Source: Desmodus rotundus (taxonomy: Eukaryota > Chordata > Mammalia > Chiroptera > Phyllostomidae). Taken from it: a stretch of DNA of 64,000 nucleotides. A model generated the notes under the pieces. It was given only the letters and a program-made list of their open reading frames with translations. It did not search any database and was not told the DNA's origin. Position 1 is the stretch's first letter, and each line of letters begins with the position of its first letter. The stretch covers positions 52,787,459 through 52,851,458 of the forward strand of contig NC_071392.1 of NCBI RefSeq assembly GCF_022682495.2. Reading direction: 5' to 3'. Of the stretch, positions 35,040-48,765 are shown piece after piece. Made by a program: the position numbers and the translations under genes.

Positions 35040-35050
35040 GAAATATTCTT

Positions 35051-35865
35051 AACATAGTGTTGTGATTACATGTCTTATACATTTGTCAGTATATTATACA
35101 TAAATTAAACATCAACAAAGTTGATTTTCTTAAAAATACAGGCAGCAATAAGATTGACTGGATGATTTGTGCACAAGGCAAAAGATTCTCAATTGGTAGG
35201 CCTCCTTTGAGAATACACATAAAGGACTGGCTTTTATGCTGGAAACTTCTTACATGCCAGAATGGAAGATTTTCTCTGCTGCACCGATTCCTTCCTAGCA
35301 CCCTTAGTTCTCTCTAAGCAGTTCTTTAGAAAGGAATTCTCCTGTCCTCCATAACCTCCACCACCACCCATTCAGGTGTAATCACTTAGCTGCCAACTAT
35401 TCTGTGTTTTAGAGTTTGGGTGTGAGTTGGTCTGTTCTTTATATAGCTTAAAATCATTCTGACTCACCTCTTTCCTTCCCTCTGTAATACTTCCTATACC
35501 CTAGTCCTTTGGATTATGCAAATCCAAGGTGTTAATTTGTTCTTAGGATTTTTTTTACTTCTTGATGTGTATCCATTGATTTTATCCTAGTGGAAGGGCA
35601 GTGTATTAATTACCTATTGCCTTATACAAATACCATAAAATTTAGAGGCTTAAACATAATGAAAAGGAGTTGAGAATTATTGGGGATTATCTTAGAGGCT
35701 GGCTAATTCTGTCAGTAAATACTTGTGTGTTTATGTCCATCTATTGTACTTCACTTTTATTTCTCACAAGTGTTTTTCCTGCCACTTGTGAAGAAAATAC
35801 TACTTAATTTTATTAGTATAATAGCTAGTATTATAAGAATAACTAAAAAGTTTATAGTATTTAAA
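35051..35865. other. Spacer, no gene
   Basis: A possible old repeat begins near 35,605 (GTATTAATTACCTATTGC), but I cannot classify it. Confidence 0.4.
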
Positions 35866-36520
35866 AATTACAATTGAACATGCTTCTCTTTTTAAAAAAA
35901 TTTAAGAGAATTTTTTAGCAGTTTTAGATTTCCAATAAAAATTGAACCAGAAGTATAGAGAATTCCCCTATACTCTGCGCCCCCTCCCCGCCCAGTTTCT
36001 TCTAGTAACACCTTGCTACAATTAATAAGCCCACGTTGATACCTTACTGGCAACTAAATTCCATAGCTTACATTAGGGTTCACTCTTTGTGTTGTACATT
36101 CTGTGGGTCTTGACAAATGTATAATGACATGTTTTCATACAGCAGTTTCACTTCCTTAAAAATATTCCTTGCTCCCCTAGTCATCCCTCCTTCCCCCTGA
36201 AATTCCAATCTTTTTGCTGTCTTTAGTTTTGCCTTTTCCAAAATGTCATATACAGTAGTTGGACTCATACAGTATGTAGCCTTGTGAAATTGGCTTCTTT
36301 TATTTATTAATATGTACCTAGGATTTTACCATGTCTTTTGGGGGCTCGATAACTCAATTCTTTTTATTGCTAATTAATAATCCATTGTATGGATGTACCA
36401 CAATTTGTTTATCCATTCACTTTTTAAGGATATCTTGGTTGCTTCCAATTATGAATGATTGGTCTAAACATTGATTCCAGGCTTTTGTGTAGATAAATAC
36501 TTCTTTTTCCTCCCTGGTTC
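35866..36520 (-). mobile_element. Old L1M 3' region, antisense
   Basis: TTCACTCTTTGTGTTGTACA, TTGACAAATGTATAATGACA and ATCCATTGTATGGATGTACC match the 3' UTR and ORF2 end of an L1M family. Confidence 0.78.
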
Positions 36521-36689
36521 TTCAAGTTTTGTCAGATGGTTTGTATATCCCACATCTGAGAAAACCTTCATTTTGTATATATGAACCTGAATTCTTATTA
36601 GGTTCTCAGTAAATATTAATTAATGCAAGATTTCCTCAAAATTCATACAAAAATTTTAAAATGTGATGAGTGATTTTTCAAAGTCATTT

Positions 36690-37312
36690 GGATTTCTTCC
36701 TTCATTTTGTGACTGAGCTCAATCAATTCTGTGAGCATCCTGGTTACCAGTGTTTTGAACTCTGCATCAGATAAGTTGTCTATCTCCTTGTCACTTAGTT
36801 ATTTTTCGGTAGTTTTGATCTGTTCTGTCATTTTGGCCATGTTTCTTTTTCTCAGCCCACCTGTTATAAGGGAGCAGACTCTTAGGTATTAACCAGGGTG
36901 GGACAACTCTCTTTGCTATGTTGTGGCGATGTCTTTAGGGGAGGCGTAAGAGAGGCGAAAATGCTGCTGGCTCACTCTGCTATAGCCCCACTTTAAACAC
37001 CAAACGCTCCTGTGAGACTGTGAGTTTCTCCTGCTTTTTTGCAACCCCCACAGTGTTTTATAGCTAGAGGTTTTGAGTCTTTAGTTTCCTGGTCAGTTAA
37101 CTCCACCTTGTCTGTGCAGTCCACTGCCTTGCCCAATCCGCCCCTCCTACTGTTCTGGATGAATGTTTCTTTAACTCCTTGGTTGTCAGAGTTCATTCCA
37201 GTTTCATTTTCTGGCAGTTCTGGTTGTTTATTGTTTTTAAATTGGTTGTTATCCTTCTTTTGCTTGTACAAGGAAGAGAAGCTTTTCTACCTACACCTCC
37301 ATCTTGGCCAGA
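36690..37312 (-). mobile_element. HAL1 5' portion lacking its 3' half
   Basis: The minus strand begins at a full HAL1 5' end (TTCTGGCCAAGATGGAGG, 37,312), runs through the 5' UTR into the ORF1 N-terminus (about 36,830) and stops at about 36,690. LINE-type elements normally lose the 5' end, so loss of the 3' end implies a later deletion. It abuts L1 ORF2 C-terminal sequence at 37,313. Confidence 0.75.
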
Positions 37313-40300
37313 ACCTTCCTCCTTCTTTCTTTCTGCTCTATAGTATTCCATTGTGTAAATGTACCACAATTTTTTGATCCACTCATTTACTGATGAACAC
37401 TTAGACAGTTTCCAGCACTTGGCTATTGTAAATAATACTGCTATGAACATAGGGGTACATAGGTTCTTTTGAATTGGTGATTCAGGATTCTTAGGGTATA
37501 ATCCCAGTAATGGGATTGCTGGATTGAAAGGCAGTTCCATCTTTAGTTTTGTGATAAAATTCCATACTGTTTTCCACAGTTGCTGCACCAGTCTGCATTC
37601 CAACCAACAATGTACTAGGGTTCTTTTTCCTCCACAACCCCTCTAGCACTTGTTGTTTGTTGATTTATTAATGATGGCCATTGTGACTAGTGTGCAGTGG
37701 TAAACCATTGTGGTTTTAATTTGCATCTCTCTGATGGCTAGTGATGTTGAGCATTTTTTCATGTGTCTTTGGGACCTCTGTACGTCCTCCTTGGAGAAGT
37801 GTTTGTTCAGGTCCTTTGCCCATTTTTTAACTGGGCGGCTTGGCTTCCTGGTGTGGAGTCGTGTGAATTCTTTATATATTTTGGAGATAAAACTGTTGTC
37901 TGAGGTATCATTTGCAAATATGTTCTCCCATGAGGTTGGTTCCCTGATGTGGGTTCCCTACTGTGGGATAAAGTCCCACAGTGTCCACGGTGTTGTGGCT
38001 GAGACGAGACAAATTCACACGGACTATCGAGTCCTGTGGAGGAAAAGGGATGGCGCGGCCACTCTCTCATGGAGAGAGGGCCTCAGAGTGTCTCGGCCAC
38101 GCTCTCAGGAGAGTGTGCTGACCCTTGCCTTGACAGGCTTTTACTGGTTTAATTTGCACAGGAATACAGGGTGTATACGTAAAGCTCATCAATCATTGTC
38201 AGGCAGAAATTATCAAATAATGGATAACATTCAAAGAACTATGAGAGCTTATTTAGAGTCAGGGTCAGATGGCTAAAGGGCCATAAAACTTTGGGGAAAC
38301 AAGCTCATTTCAGGCTTGTACCCTTATCATTTAAATTGAGGGTAAAAGCAAAGCAGGTTTCACAGGATTTTATGCATTCTTTCTTAGGCCTGATCTCCCC
38401 GGGGAACCCACTCTTTCCAACACAAGGCCACACCCACCTCCGGCATTGTTTCAGGCTTCAGACATTTTTTCAGGCTTAAGTCAGGGAGGGGAAGTAAGGC
38501 AGCCAAGAGATTAGGAGACTCCTTGCAGACAGAATGAGGACTCAGGCTACGTCAAAGCCAAGGGGCCAGGGTCCATCACCCCCTTTTTCTATAGCCTTGT
38601 AAGACCTTCCCTGAGGGCCCCTTCATGACTGTGCCTGACTTAGGTCATGCCTCCTTTGAGGAATCTTACCCATCATTGGCTAACCGGTCATCTGCCTGGA
38701 GTCAAGCAGGGTGAAGTGAAAAGGGGCAGAGGTGGCACCCTGCCAGGGAAGATAAGCTTTGTCTCCTAAGTGGCTTATGGTCCCAAGGTCTTTTTACTCA
38801 GCTTTAGCCATGAGGGGTTACAGTTTCTGAAACCAGTCAGGGTGGTTCCCAACAGTTCCCTTTCCATTTTGTTGATGTTTTCTTTCACCATTGTTAAGCT
38901 TTTTAGTTTGATGTAGTCTCATTTGTTTATTCTTTCCTTTATGTCCCTTGCTCTAGGGAACATATTGATGACAATATTGCTGTGTGGGATGTCTGAAAAT
39001 TTCCTGCCTGTGGGACTTTTACGATGTCACAATTTATATTTAAGTCTTTTATCCTTGAATTTATTTTTGTATATGGTGTATGTTGGTGATCGAGTTTCAT
39101 TTTTTTGCTTGTAGCTATCCAGATCACCTACCACCATCTGTTAAAGAGGCTATTTTTATTTCATTTCATGTTCTTGCCCCCTTTGTCAAATATTAACTGA
39201 CCATATTGACATCGTTTTATTTCTTGGCTCTCTACTCTGTTCCATTGATCTATGTGTCTGTTCTTATGCCAGTACCAGATGGTTTTGATTACAGTGCCCT
39301 TGTAATATAGTTTGATATCAGGTATTGTGATCCCTCCTACTTTGTTCTTCTTTCTCAAAATTGCTGAGGTTATTCGGGATAATTTATGGTTCCATATAAA
39401 TTTTTGAAATGTTTGTTCTATATCTGTGAAATACTTCAATGGTATTTTGATAATAATAATATTGAATCTATAGATTGCTTAGGGTAGTATGGACATTTTA
39501 ATGATGTTAATTCTTGAATCCATGGACACGGTATATCCTTCCATTTATTTGTCTTCCTTAATTTCTTTCTTCAGTGTTGTGTAGTTTTCTGACTACAGGT
39601 CTTTTATCTCCTTTGTTAAGTTTATTCCTAAGTATTTCATTATTTTTATTGCTATAGTAAATGGGATTTTTTTCTCCCTAATTTCTGTTTCTGTTATTTT
39701 ATTGTTGGTGTACAAAAATGCCTTCAATTTCTGAATGTTGACTTTGTATCCCACTGTTTTGCCAAATTCATGTGTTAGGTCAAGTAGTTTTCTGGTGAAG
39801 TCTATAGGGCATTCTATGTACACTATCATGTGATCTGCAAACAGTGACACTATTACTTTCTCTTTTCCACTTTGGATGCCTTTTATGTTTTGTTTCTTGT
39901 CTGATTGCTGTGGGTATAACTTCTAATGCTATGTTGAGTAGAAGTGGTGAAAGTAGGCACCCTTGTTTTGCGCCTGATTTTAGGGGGAAAGCTTTTAGTT
40001 TTTGTCCATTCAATATAATGTTGGCTGCAGGCTTCTTGTATATGGCCTTTATTATATTGAGGCATGCTCTCTTTGCTCCCACTTTGCTGAGAGTTTTTAT
40101 CATAAATGGGTGCTGTACTCTAACAAGTGCTTTTTCAGAATCTATTGATATAATCTTTGCTTTTTGTTTTCATACTGTTTATGTGGTGTATTACATGTAT
40201 TGATTTGTATATATTGTACCATCATGCATCCCTGGAATGAATCCCAGTTATCATGGTGTGTGATATTTTTAATGTGTTGGTGGATCTGGCTTGCCAATAT

Positions 40301-40818
40301 TTTGTTGAGGATTTTAGCATCTATGTTCGTAAGTGACATAAGCCTGTAGTTTTCTTTCTTTGTGTGTCTTTATCTGGTATTGGAATTAGGATAATATAGG
40401 TCTCATAAAAAAAAGTTTGTGAGTCTTCCATCTTCTTGGATTTTTTTAAATATTTGGGAGGAATTGGGGTTAGATCTTCCCTCAATGTTTCGTAAAATTC
40501 TACTGTGAATCCATTCAGCCCAGAGCTTTTGTGTGCTGGGAGTTTTTTGATTACTTCTTCAATTCCACTAGTTAGTATCTGTCTATTCAGGCTTTCTGCT
40601 TCTTCTTGACTCTGTTTTGGAGGTATATATTACTAGAAATTTGTGCATTTCATCCAGATTTTCAAATTTCTTGTTATATAGTTGTCCGTAGTAATTTCTT
40701 ATGAGCCTTTGTATTTCTGTGGTATCAGTTATAATTTCACCTCTTTCGTTTCTGATTTTACTTATTTTGGTCATCCGTCTTTTCTTATTGATGAGTCTGG
40801 TTAAAAGCTCATCAATTT
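37313..40818 (-). mobile_element. L1 ORF2, antisense, split by a solo LTR
   Basis: Contains ORF2 from the C-terminus (37,313) back to the reverse transcriptase region (40,818). The part around 40,583-40,774 is almost identical to 44,045-44,236 of the neighbouring L1. Many frameshifts. Its 3' UTR is missing at the left, where HAL1 abuts. Confidence 0.88.
37945..38854 (-). mobile_element. Solo LTR, 910 bp, with 6-bp TSD
   Basis: On the minus strand it runs TGTTGGGAACC to CCACATCA, with an ATTAAA polyadenylation signal (38,148-38,153). The flanking duplication GTTCCC lies at 37,939-37,944 and 38,855-38,860, and removing the LTR restores L1 ORF2. Six-base duplications fit class II (betaretrovirus-like) ERVs. 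The internal genes were lost by LTR-LTR recombination. Confidence 0.9.
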
Positions 40819-41324
40819 TTTAAAAATTTTAATCCTTTTATTATAAAAATTGGAAAAATTATATAATCAAATATTTAATATCAAAAATCCTGAAATTATG
40901 TTAATTGTTTTTACATCACACATTGAACTTAGATTTCAATATTTTTCTTGAAATTCCATTACTGACCAACTGCTAAGAATCCAACATTCCACACATTTTC
41001 CTAATATTAAGACGGTTTGTAGTAATTGAAACACACTTTGTTCTTTTATGACCAGTGTGGCATATCTGTGACAGGGATGGTATGTAAGGAAGATGCAATG
41101 AAAATGATTTGACAAGAAATAGAAAATGACTTTTCCTTTCTATAGAGCTGCTTAGAGACATTTCTGATTAGAAATATATATATAGTTTCTTTCATTTATT
41201 AAAACCCAACATGTTGGAGATGAAAATTTCCACTTGAGAAATATAAATTTTAATTCATTTCCCTTAAAAAGAATTCCCTCTTTATTTTTTAATAGATAAT
41301 TTTCATGGTACATGTTTTTTAAAA
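40819..41324. other. AT-rich spacer between two L1 copies
   Basis: No feature recognised. Confidence 0.4.
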
Positions 41325-44300
41325 TTACTTTATTATTGTTTAAGTACAGTTGTCTGCATTTTTCCCCCCACCCCAGCCATCCCCACCTCCCTCCTCTGAT
41401 TCCACCACCCTCTTGGTTTTGTCCATGTGTCCTTTATAGTTGTTCTTGAAAACCCTTCCCTCCTTTCCCCCCATTACCCCCTCATACCTCCACTCTGGTT
41501 ATTGTCAGATTGTTCTTAACGTCAATGTCTCTGGTTATATTTTGCTTACTTGTTTGTTTTGTTGACTAGGTTCCACTTATAGGTGAGATTATATGGTATT
41601 TGTCTTTCACCACCTGGCTTATTTCACATAGCATAATGCTCTCCATTTCCATCCATGCTGTCACAAAGGGTAGGAGCTCCTTCCTTCTTTCTGCTGAGTA
41701 GTATTCCATTGTGTAAATGTACCATAGTTTTTTGATCCATTCCTTTACTGATGTGCACTTAGGTTGCTTACAGCACTTGGCTATTGTAAATTGTGCTGCT
41801 ATGAACATTGGAGTGCATAGGTTCTTATGGATTGGTGTTTCAGGGTTCTTAGGATATATTCCCAGCAGTGGAATTGCCAGGTGAAAAGGCAGTTCCATTT
41901 TCAGTTTTCTGAGGGAATTCCATACTGTTTTCCACAGTGGCTGCACCAGTCTGCATTCCCACCAACAATGCACTAGGGTTCCCTTTTCTCCATATCCTCT
42001 CCAACACTTGTTGTTTGCTGATTTGTTTATGATGGCCATTCTGACCAGTGTGAAATGGTATCTCATTGTGGTTTAAATTTTCATCTCTCTGATGGCCAGT
42101 GATGCTGAGCATCTTTTCATATGTCTCTGGACCCTCTATATGTCCTCTTTGGAGAAGTGTCTATCCAAGTCTTTTGCCCATTTTTTAATTGGGTTGTTTG
42201 TCTTCCTGGAGTGGAGTCAAAGATGAGTTCTTTTTATATTTTGGGGATCAAACACTTGTCTCAGGTATCATTGGCAAATATGTTTTTCCATATAGTTGGT
42301 TCTCTTTTCATTGTAATGCTGTTTTCTTTAGCGGTGCAGAAGTTCTTTATTTTGATGAAGTCCCATTTGTTTATTCTTTCCTTTATGTTCCTTGCTCTAG
42401 GGTACATATTGGTGAAAATATTGCTACATGGAATATCTGAGATTTTCCTGCCTATGTTTTCCTCTAGGACCTTTATGGTGTCATAACTTATATTTAAGTC
42501 CTTTATCCATCTTGAGTTTATTTTTGTGTATGGTGTAAGTTGGTGATCAAATTTAATTTTTTTTTTTGCATGTAGCTGTCCAGATCTCCCAACACCATCT
42601 GTTGAAGAGGCTATTTTTATTCCATTTTATGCTTGTGCCTCCTTTGTCAATTATTAGAGACCATAGAGACTTGGGTTTATTCCTGGGCTCTCTATTCTGT
42701 TCCAGTGGTTTATGTGTCTGTTCTTATGCCAGTACCAGACTGTTTTGATTACAGTACCCTTGTGATACAGTTTGATATCAGGTATTGTGATGCCTACTTT
42801 TTTATTCTTTCTAAAAATATTTGCTGCAGCTATTCGGGGTCATTTATGGTTCCACATAAACTCTTCAAATGTTTGTTTTAAATCTGTGAAATATGTCATT
42901 GGTACTTTAATAGGGATTTCATTGAATCTATAAATTGCTTTGGGTAGTATGGACATTTTGATAATGTTAATTCTTCCAATCCATGAACATGGTACATGCT
43001 GCCATTTTTGTGTGTCTTCTTTAATTTCTTTCTTCAGTGTTGTGTAGTTTGTGAGTACAGGTCTTTTACCTCCTTGATTAGGCTTATTCTTAGGTACTTT
43101 ATTTTTCTTGTTGCTATATCAAATGGGATTTTCCCCCTGATTTACATTTCTGATATTTCATTGTTGTTATATAAAAATGCCTTTGATTTCTGCATATTGA
43201 CTTTTTGTCCTGCTGTTTTTCAAATTCATTTATTAGGTCAAGTAGTTTTTTGGTGGAATCTATAGGATTTTCTATGTACACTATCATGTCATCTGCAAAC
43301 AATGACAGTTTTGCTTCCTCCTTTCTAATTTAGATGCCTTTTATTCCTTTTTCTTGTCTGATTTCTGTGGCTAGGACTTCCAATACTATGTTAACAGAAG
43401 TAGTGAAAGCGGACATCCTTGTCTGGTTCCTGATCTTAGTAGGAAAGCTTTTAGTTTTTGCCCATTGAGTATGATGTTGGCTGTCAGTCTCTCATATATG
43501 GCCTTTATTATGTTGAGGAATGATCCCTTTATTCCCATTTTGCTGAGTGTTTTTATCATAAATGGGTGGTGTACCTTATCAAATGCCTTTTCCATATCTA
43601 TTGATATAATCATGTGATTTTTGTCTTTGCTGTTGTTGATGTGATGTATTATGTTTAATGAGTTGTGAATATTGTAACCATCCTTGTGTCCCTGGGATGA
43701 ATCCCACTTGATCATGGTGTATGATGTTTTTAATGTATTGGTGGATGCAGTTTGCCCATATTTTGCTGAGGATTTTAGCGTCTATGTTCATCAGTGATAT
43801 TGGCTTGAAGTTTTGTTTCTTTGTTATGTCTTTATCTGCTTTTGGGATTAGGATGATGCTGGCTTCATATAAAGAGTTTGGGAATTGTCCATCTTCTTCA
43901 ATTTTTTGGAATAATATGTGAAGTGTAGGGGTTAGCTCTTCCTTAAATGTTTTGTAAAATTCTCCTGTGAAACCGTCTGGTCCAGGGCTTTTGTGTCTAG
44001 GGAGTTTTTTTATTTCTGTGTCAATTTCATTAGTTGATATCCATCTATTCAGACTTTCTGCTTCTTATTGACTCCATTTTGGAGGTATATGTTACTAGAA
44101 ATTTGTGCATTTCATCCAGATTTTCAAATTTCTTGTTATATAGTTGTCTGTAGTAATTTCTTATGAGCCTTTGTATTTCTGTGGTATCAGTTATAGTTTT
44201 GCCTCTTTCATTTCTGATTTTATTTATCTTTGTCATCCCTCTTTTTTTATTGATGCATCTGGTTAAAAGCTTGTCAATTTTGTTTATCTTTCAAAGAATC

Positions 44301-47300
44301 AGCTCTTGGATTTATTGACCCTTGGGATAGTTCTTTTAGTCTCTACGTCATTTAGTTCTGCACTTATCTTGATTATTTCCTTCCTTTTACTAGATCTGGG
44401 CTTTGTTTGTTATTGTTCCTCTAGGTTTGTATATATAGGGTTAGGTTGTTTAATGAATTTTTTAATCTTTTTTTAGGTAGGCCTGTATTGCTATGCACTT
44501 CCCTCTCAGGACTGCTTTTTCTGTGTCCCATAGGTTTTGGGTTGTTGTGTGTTTATTTTCATTTGTTTCCAGAAACTTTCTGATTTCTTCCCTGATCTCA
44601 CTCTCTACCCATTTATTTTTAATAACATGTTACGCAGTCTGCATATATTTGTCTGTTTTTGAAGTTTTCTTGAACTCAGTTTCTAGTTTCAAGCCATGTG
44701 ATCTGAGAAAATACTTGGTATGATTTTAATTTTCTTAAATTTGTTGAGGCTTATTTTGTGTCCTATCATGCGGTCTCTCTTTGAACATATTCCATGTGCA
44801 TTTGAAAAGAATGCATTTTTGCTTCTTTGTGGTGAAATGTTCTCTATATATATCATATATATATAAATAACATCAGTTAAGCCCATTTGATCTAGCATGT
44901 TGCTCAGTGACACAATATCCTTGTTGATTATTTGTTTGGAAGATCTGTCCATTGTTGACAGTGGGGTGTTAAAATTCCCTAGTATAACTATGTTGCTATC
45001 TATATCTTTGTTGAAGTCTTCCAAGATTTTCCTTATATATTTGGGTGCTCCTATGTTGGGTACATATATGTTTACAATGTTCCTACCTATCTGATGGATT
45101 CTTCCCTTTAGAATTATGATGTGATCTTCTTTGTCTTGTTATGGCCTTTGTTTTGAAACCTATTTTGTGTAATAGAAGTATTGCTATCCCTGCTTTTTTT
45201 TCTGTCCATTTGCTTGCAATATTTTTTTCACAACCCTTCACTTTCAGTTCGTGTGAGTCTTTTTTTCTGAGGTAGGTCTCTTGTAGACAGCATATGTGTG
45301 GGTTATGTTTTCTTATCCATTCAGCTATCCTATGTCTTTGATTTGAGCATTTAATCCATTTACATTTATTGTTACTACTGAAAGGTATTTATTCATTCCT
45401 ATCTTTTCCCTTTTATACCTGTGTTCCTCTCTCTCTCACTCTCTACTTTCATCTTCTTAAAGCAAACCCTTTAGTATCTCTTGCAGGGGTGGTTTGGAGA
45501 AGGTGTATTCTTTGAGGCTTCTTTTGTCTGGGAAACTCCTTATTTTGACTTCCATTTTAAATGACAGCCCTACTGGGTAGAGTAGTCTTGGTTGCAGGCC
45601 TTTGCTCTTCATTACTTGGAATATTTCTTGCCATTCCCTTGTGGATTGTAGTGTTTCTGTTGAGAAATCAGCTGCCAGCCTTATCAGAGCCCCCTTTCAT
45701 GTTACTGTTTCTTCCTTGTTGCTTTTAAGATTCCCTGTTTGTCTTTAAAATTTGGCATTTTCATTATGATGTGTCTTGGAGTAGGCCTCTTTGAGGTCAT
45801 CTTGATTGGGATCCTCTGTGCTTCCTGAACTTGCATGGCTTTTCTCCTCTCCAGGTTAAGGAAGTTTTCCATCATTTTTTCAAACAGGTTTTCTATCCCT
45901 TGCTCCTTTCTTCTCCTTTTGGTATTCCTATGATTAGAATATTGTTGTTTTTCATGTTATCCTAAAGTTCCCTTAAGCTATCCTCATACTTTTTGAGTCT
46001 TTTTTCATGGTGTTGGTCTACCTGGGTATTTCTTTCTACCGTGTCTTCCAACTAGCTGATTCCATTCTCTGCTTCATCCAGCCTGTTTGTAATTCCTTCT
46101 AGTATTTTTTTTTAAATTTCAGATATTGTATTGTTCAGTTCTTCCAGGTTCTTGTTTATAGTTTCTATTGTTTTCTCATGCAGTTGTAGTTCCCACTCAA
46201 CTTGTAGTTGTCAGAGTTCCTTGAGCATCCTTATAAGCATTCTTTTGAATTCTATGTCTGATAGTTTGCTTGCCCCAATTTCATTTAGGTCTTTTACTGG
46301 GAATTATTCCATTCTCTTTGCTTGGGGTTATTTCTTTGTCTCCCCATTTTAGGTGACTCTTTTTGCTTGTTTTTGCATTCCAGGCTTTTCCTGCCTGTCT
46401 TTGTGGGGTGGACTTCTGTGGTAGGAGTTCTGAGGGATTCAGTGGTGTGGTCTTTTTGATTTCCTTTTCTGGATGCTCTGTGTTGCCCGTTCTTCTGTTT
46501 GTGTGGGCTCTCTTGTTGTACTTGGGCTTTACTTGTTGATGGCTTATTTGTTGGTGGGTTCTTCCTTCCAGTAGGCTTAGTGGTAGTCACAACTCCCAGC
46601 ATTACAGACAACCAAACTTACACCAGCCAAAAGAATGCCCTACAACATCAGCAATCTCAACCACTCTGAGCAAAGATTAATAAAGGTGAATAGAGATTAT
46701 GGATATTATAAGATATGACAAAGGGAATATGAGATGACTAAAAGAGGGGAAAATGTTATTGAGACATTAGAGTAGAACTGATAATAGTTGGGATAGAACT
46801 GAGGCAAAGAAAGGGAGAGAGCAAAATTTGAAGTGTAAGCATAAGCATAACACAAAAGAGTAATGGGAACAATGAGGTAACAAAAGGGAAGAGTATACTA
46901 TGAGGTTTGAATTAAAATCAAGAATATATTGGACCAGCGGGAGCAAAATTGCAGGAAAAAAGGGTCAATAGCAATGACAACTAAATGAGGTTTAATAAAG
47001 GTGGAATGGGAAAGAGAATATTGTACAAAAGCAAAAAGTGAATATGAGATGTCTACAATAAAGAAAAATGATTTTGAGAGGATGGGGGAAGCAAACTAAT
47101 AAGAGTAAGGAGTATAGCCCAGGTTGGCAGAGGGGAAAAAATGAAATAAAATTCCTCACTCAACTGATTTGGGCCCAGGGGAAGGCAAAACGGAGTAAGA
47201 AGCAGGAGAGTATTCCATGAGATTTAAAGTACATACAAATAGTGAACAAATCGCAGTTCCTTAGGAGAAGTACAGCAATAAATGGGGTATTTCGCCCAAC

Positions 47301-47968
47301 TAGCCACTGTTTATTAAAGGTAGAAATAAATAAGACTCTTATAAGTAGGGAAAAACAATGTCAACTGAGTTAAGAAAGAAGAGCACTAATGCAAGGGTAG
47401 ATGGAGGATAAATAGTGAGAGTAAGGGATAGAAATATGGCCTAGTGTTAGAGAAAATAAAGTTTATAACCAGGGAAGGATGATGTTTGGGGGTTGGAATA
47501 ACAGTAATATCATAAAAAATATATAATCTGAATAATAAGAATAAAAAGTAAAAGACCAAGAGTAGTAAGTTATTTGGAATATAAGTGAAGTAGAAGAAGG
47601 AAAATTAAAATGCAATATGAAAGGGAGAAGAAAAACCAAAACAAACAAACATAAAAAAGTAAGTAAATGAAAGGAATAAAGAGGAATAAAAAGCATGCAA
47701 GTTCTGATAAAGAGCAAGGTGAAATTTGTTTCAGCTATTGGTGTTTGCCTCCTGACTTCTTTCTGGATCTGTCTCTGGTTTTCTGTCAGCTCCAGGTCTT
47801 ACTTGTCCATGTTGAAGCGTCCTCTGCACACTTGGCTTCCAAACTTCATACAGCCAAGATTCTATTGGCTATTCACTTTGTCCTTTGCAAGATCAGATAA
47901 GTGTCCCTTTTGGGTGCATGAGCAAGTGGGCTCAACTCCCACCTACTTCACTGCCATCTTCCCTTCCT
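41325..47968 (-). mobile_element. Near full-length L1, antisense, inactive
   Basis: About 6.6 kb. The 3' UTR (41,325-41,560) has a C-rich complement of the G-rich tract. ORF2 (about 45,400-41,570) still has an ORF block at 42,066-41,566 and reverse-transcriptase pieces such as [11 protein letters not shown] near 43,400. Then ORF1 (about 46,350-45,470) and a purine-biased 5' UTR to CCATCTTCC at 47,968. ORF1 and ORF2 both carry stops and frameshifts. No clear target-site duplication was found. Confidence 0.88.
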
Positions 47969-48765
47969 GATTAATAATTTTTAAACATTAATGTGCCCCT
48001 CACTAATTTATGTGTCCATAGAAGAATATCATTTACTATGAGGCAGATTGTCTTAATTAAAAGGGTCTTCCTCACACCGATGTTTTGAGTTATGGCTTGG
48101 TTTGTCTTTGTTCTTACATTTTGTGCAACATGCCACCAATATTAGAGAATGAATGATAGTTGTGTCTTTGTTATATAAAGTGGGATAAAGAGGACCAGCA
48201 AAATACCCTGACCACATTCTCAGGCAGATCAATATTAGAAGTATTGAAGTTTAGGATTTGGAAACTGATTTGGTCAAAACTTTCCAGCCTATGTACCCTT
48301 GGAATGTCTACCACTAGTGAGTTTGAAAATCATGAGTCTAATGTAAAGAATACTGAAGAAAAATAAAATAAACTGGGTTTCTTTGACAAAGTAGCAGTAG
48401 GACCCTAGATATTTGATTTGTGTACCTCTCAGCCTCCATCAATCAAGTGAGGAGAGGGGTATTGAGCTAATTTTTAAAGATTCTTGACAGCTCTACATTC
48501 CCTTAATCCCCCCTGGAAATTTCGTGTGATCACTGAGGACACAATAAAGGACGAGGGAGGGACTGTTTGCATATAGATCAAGAAACCCTTTTTTAAAAGT
48601 GGTTTTGAGTTTCTGATGTATATTTGGGTTAAAATTCCAGTTTTACATTATTGTTTATATGGCTGTACACAAATCAATCTGCGAGCTTTACTGTCCTCGA
48701 CTGTTAAGTGGGAATAAGACTGTATACTTTGTACTTTAACATCAAGAAACAGAAAATAAAACTTT
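47969..48765. other. Spacer, no gene
   Basis: Nothing recognisable beyond AT-rich unique sequence. Confidence 0.4.

Noticed and set aside
37945..38854. Complete provirus
   Set aside because: Only one LTR is present, with no gag, pol or env sequence; target duplications directly flank the LTR.
41566..42066. 166-codon ORF as a host gene
   Set aside because: It is the C-terminal part of L1 ORF2 in a broken element.
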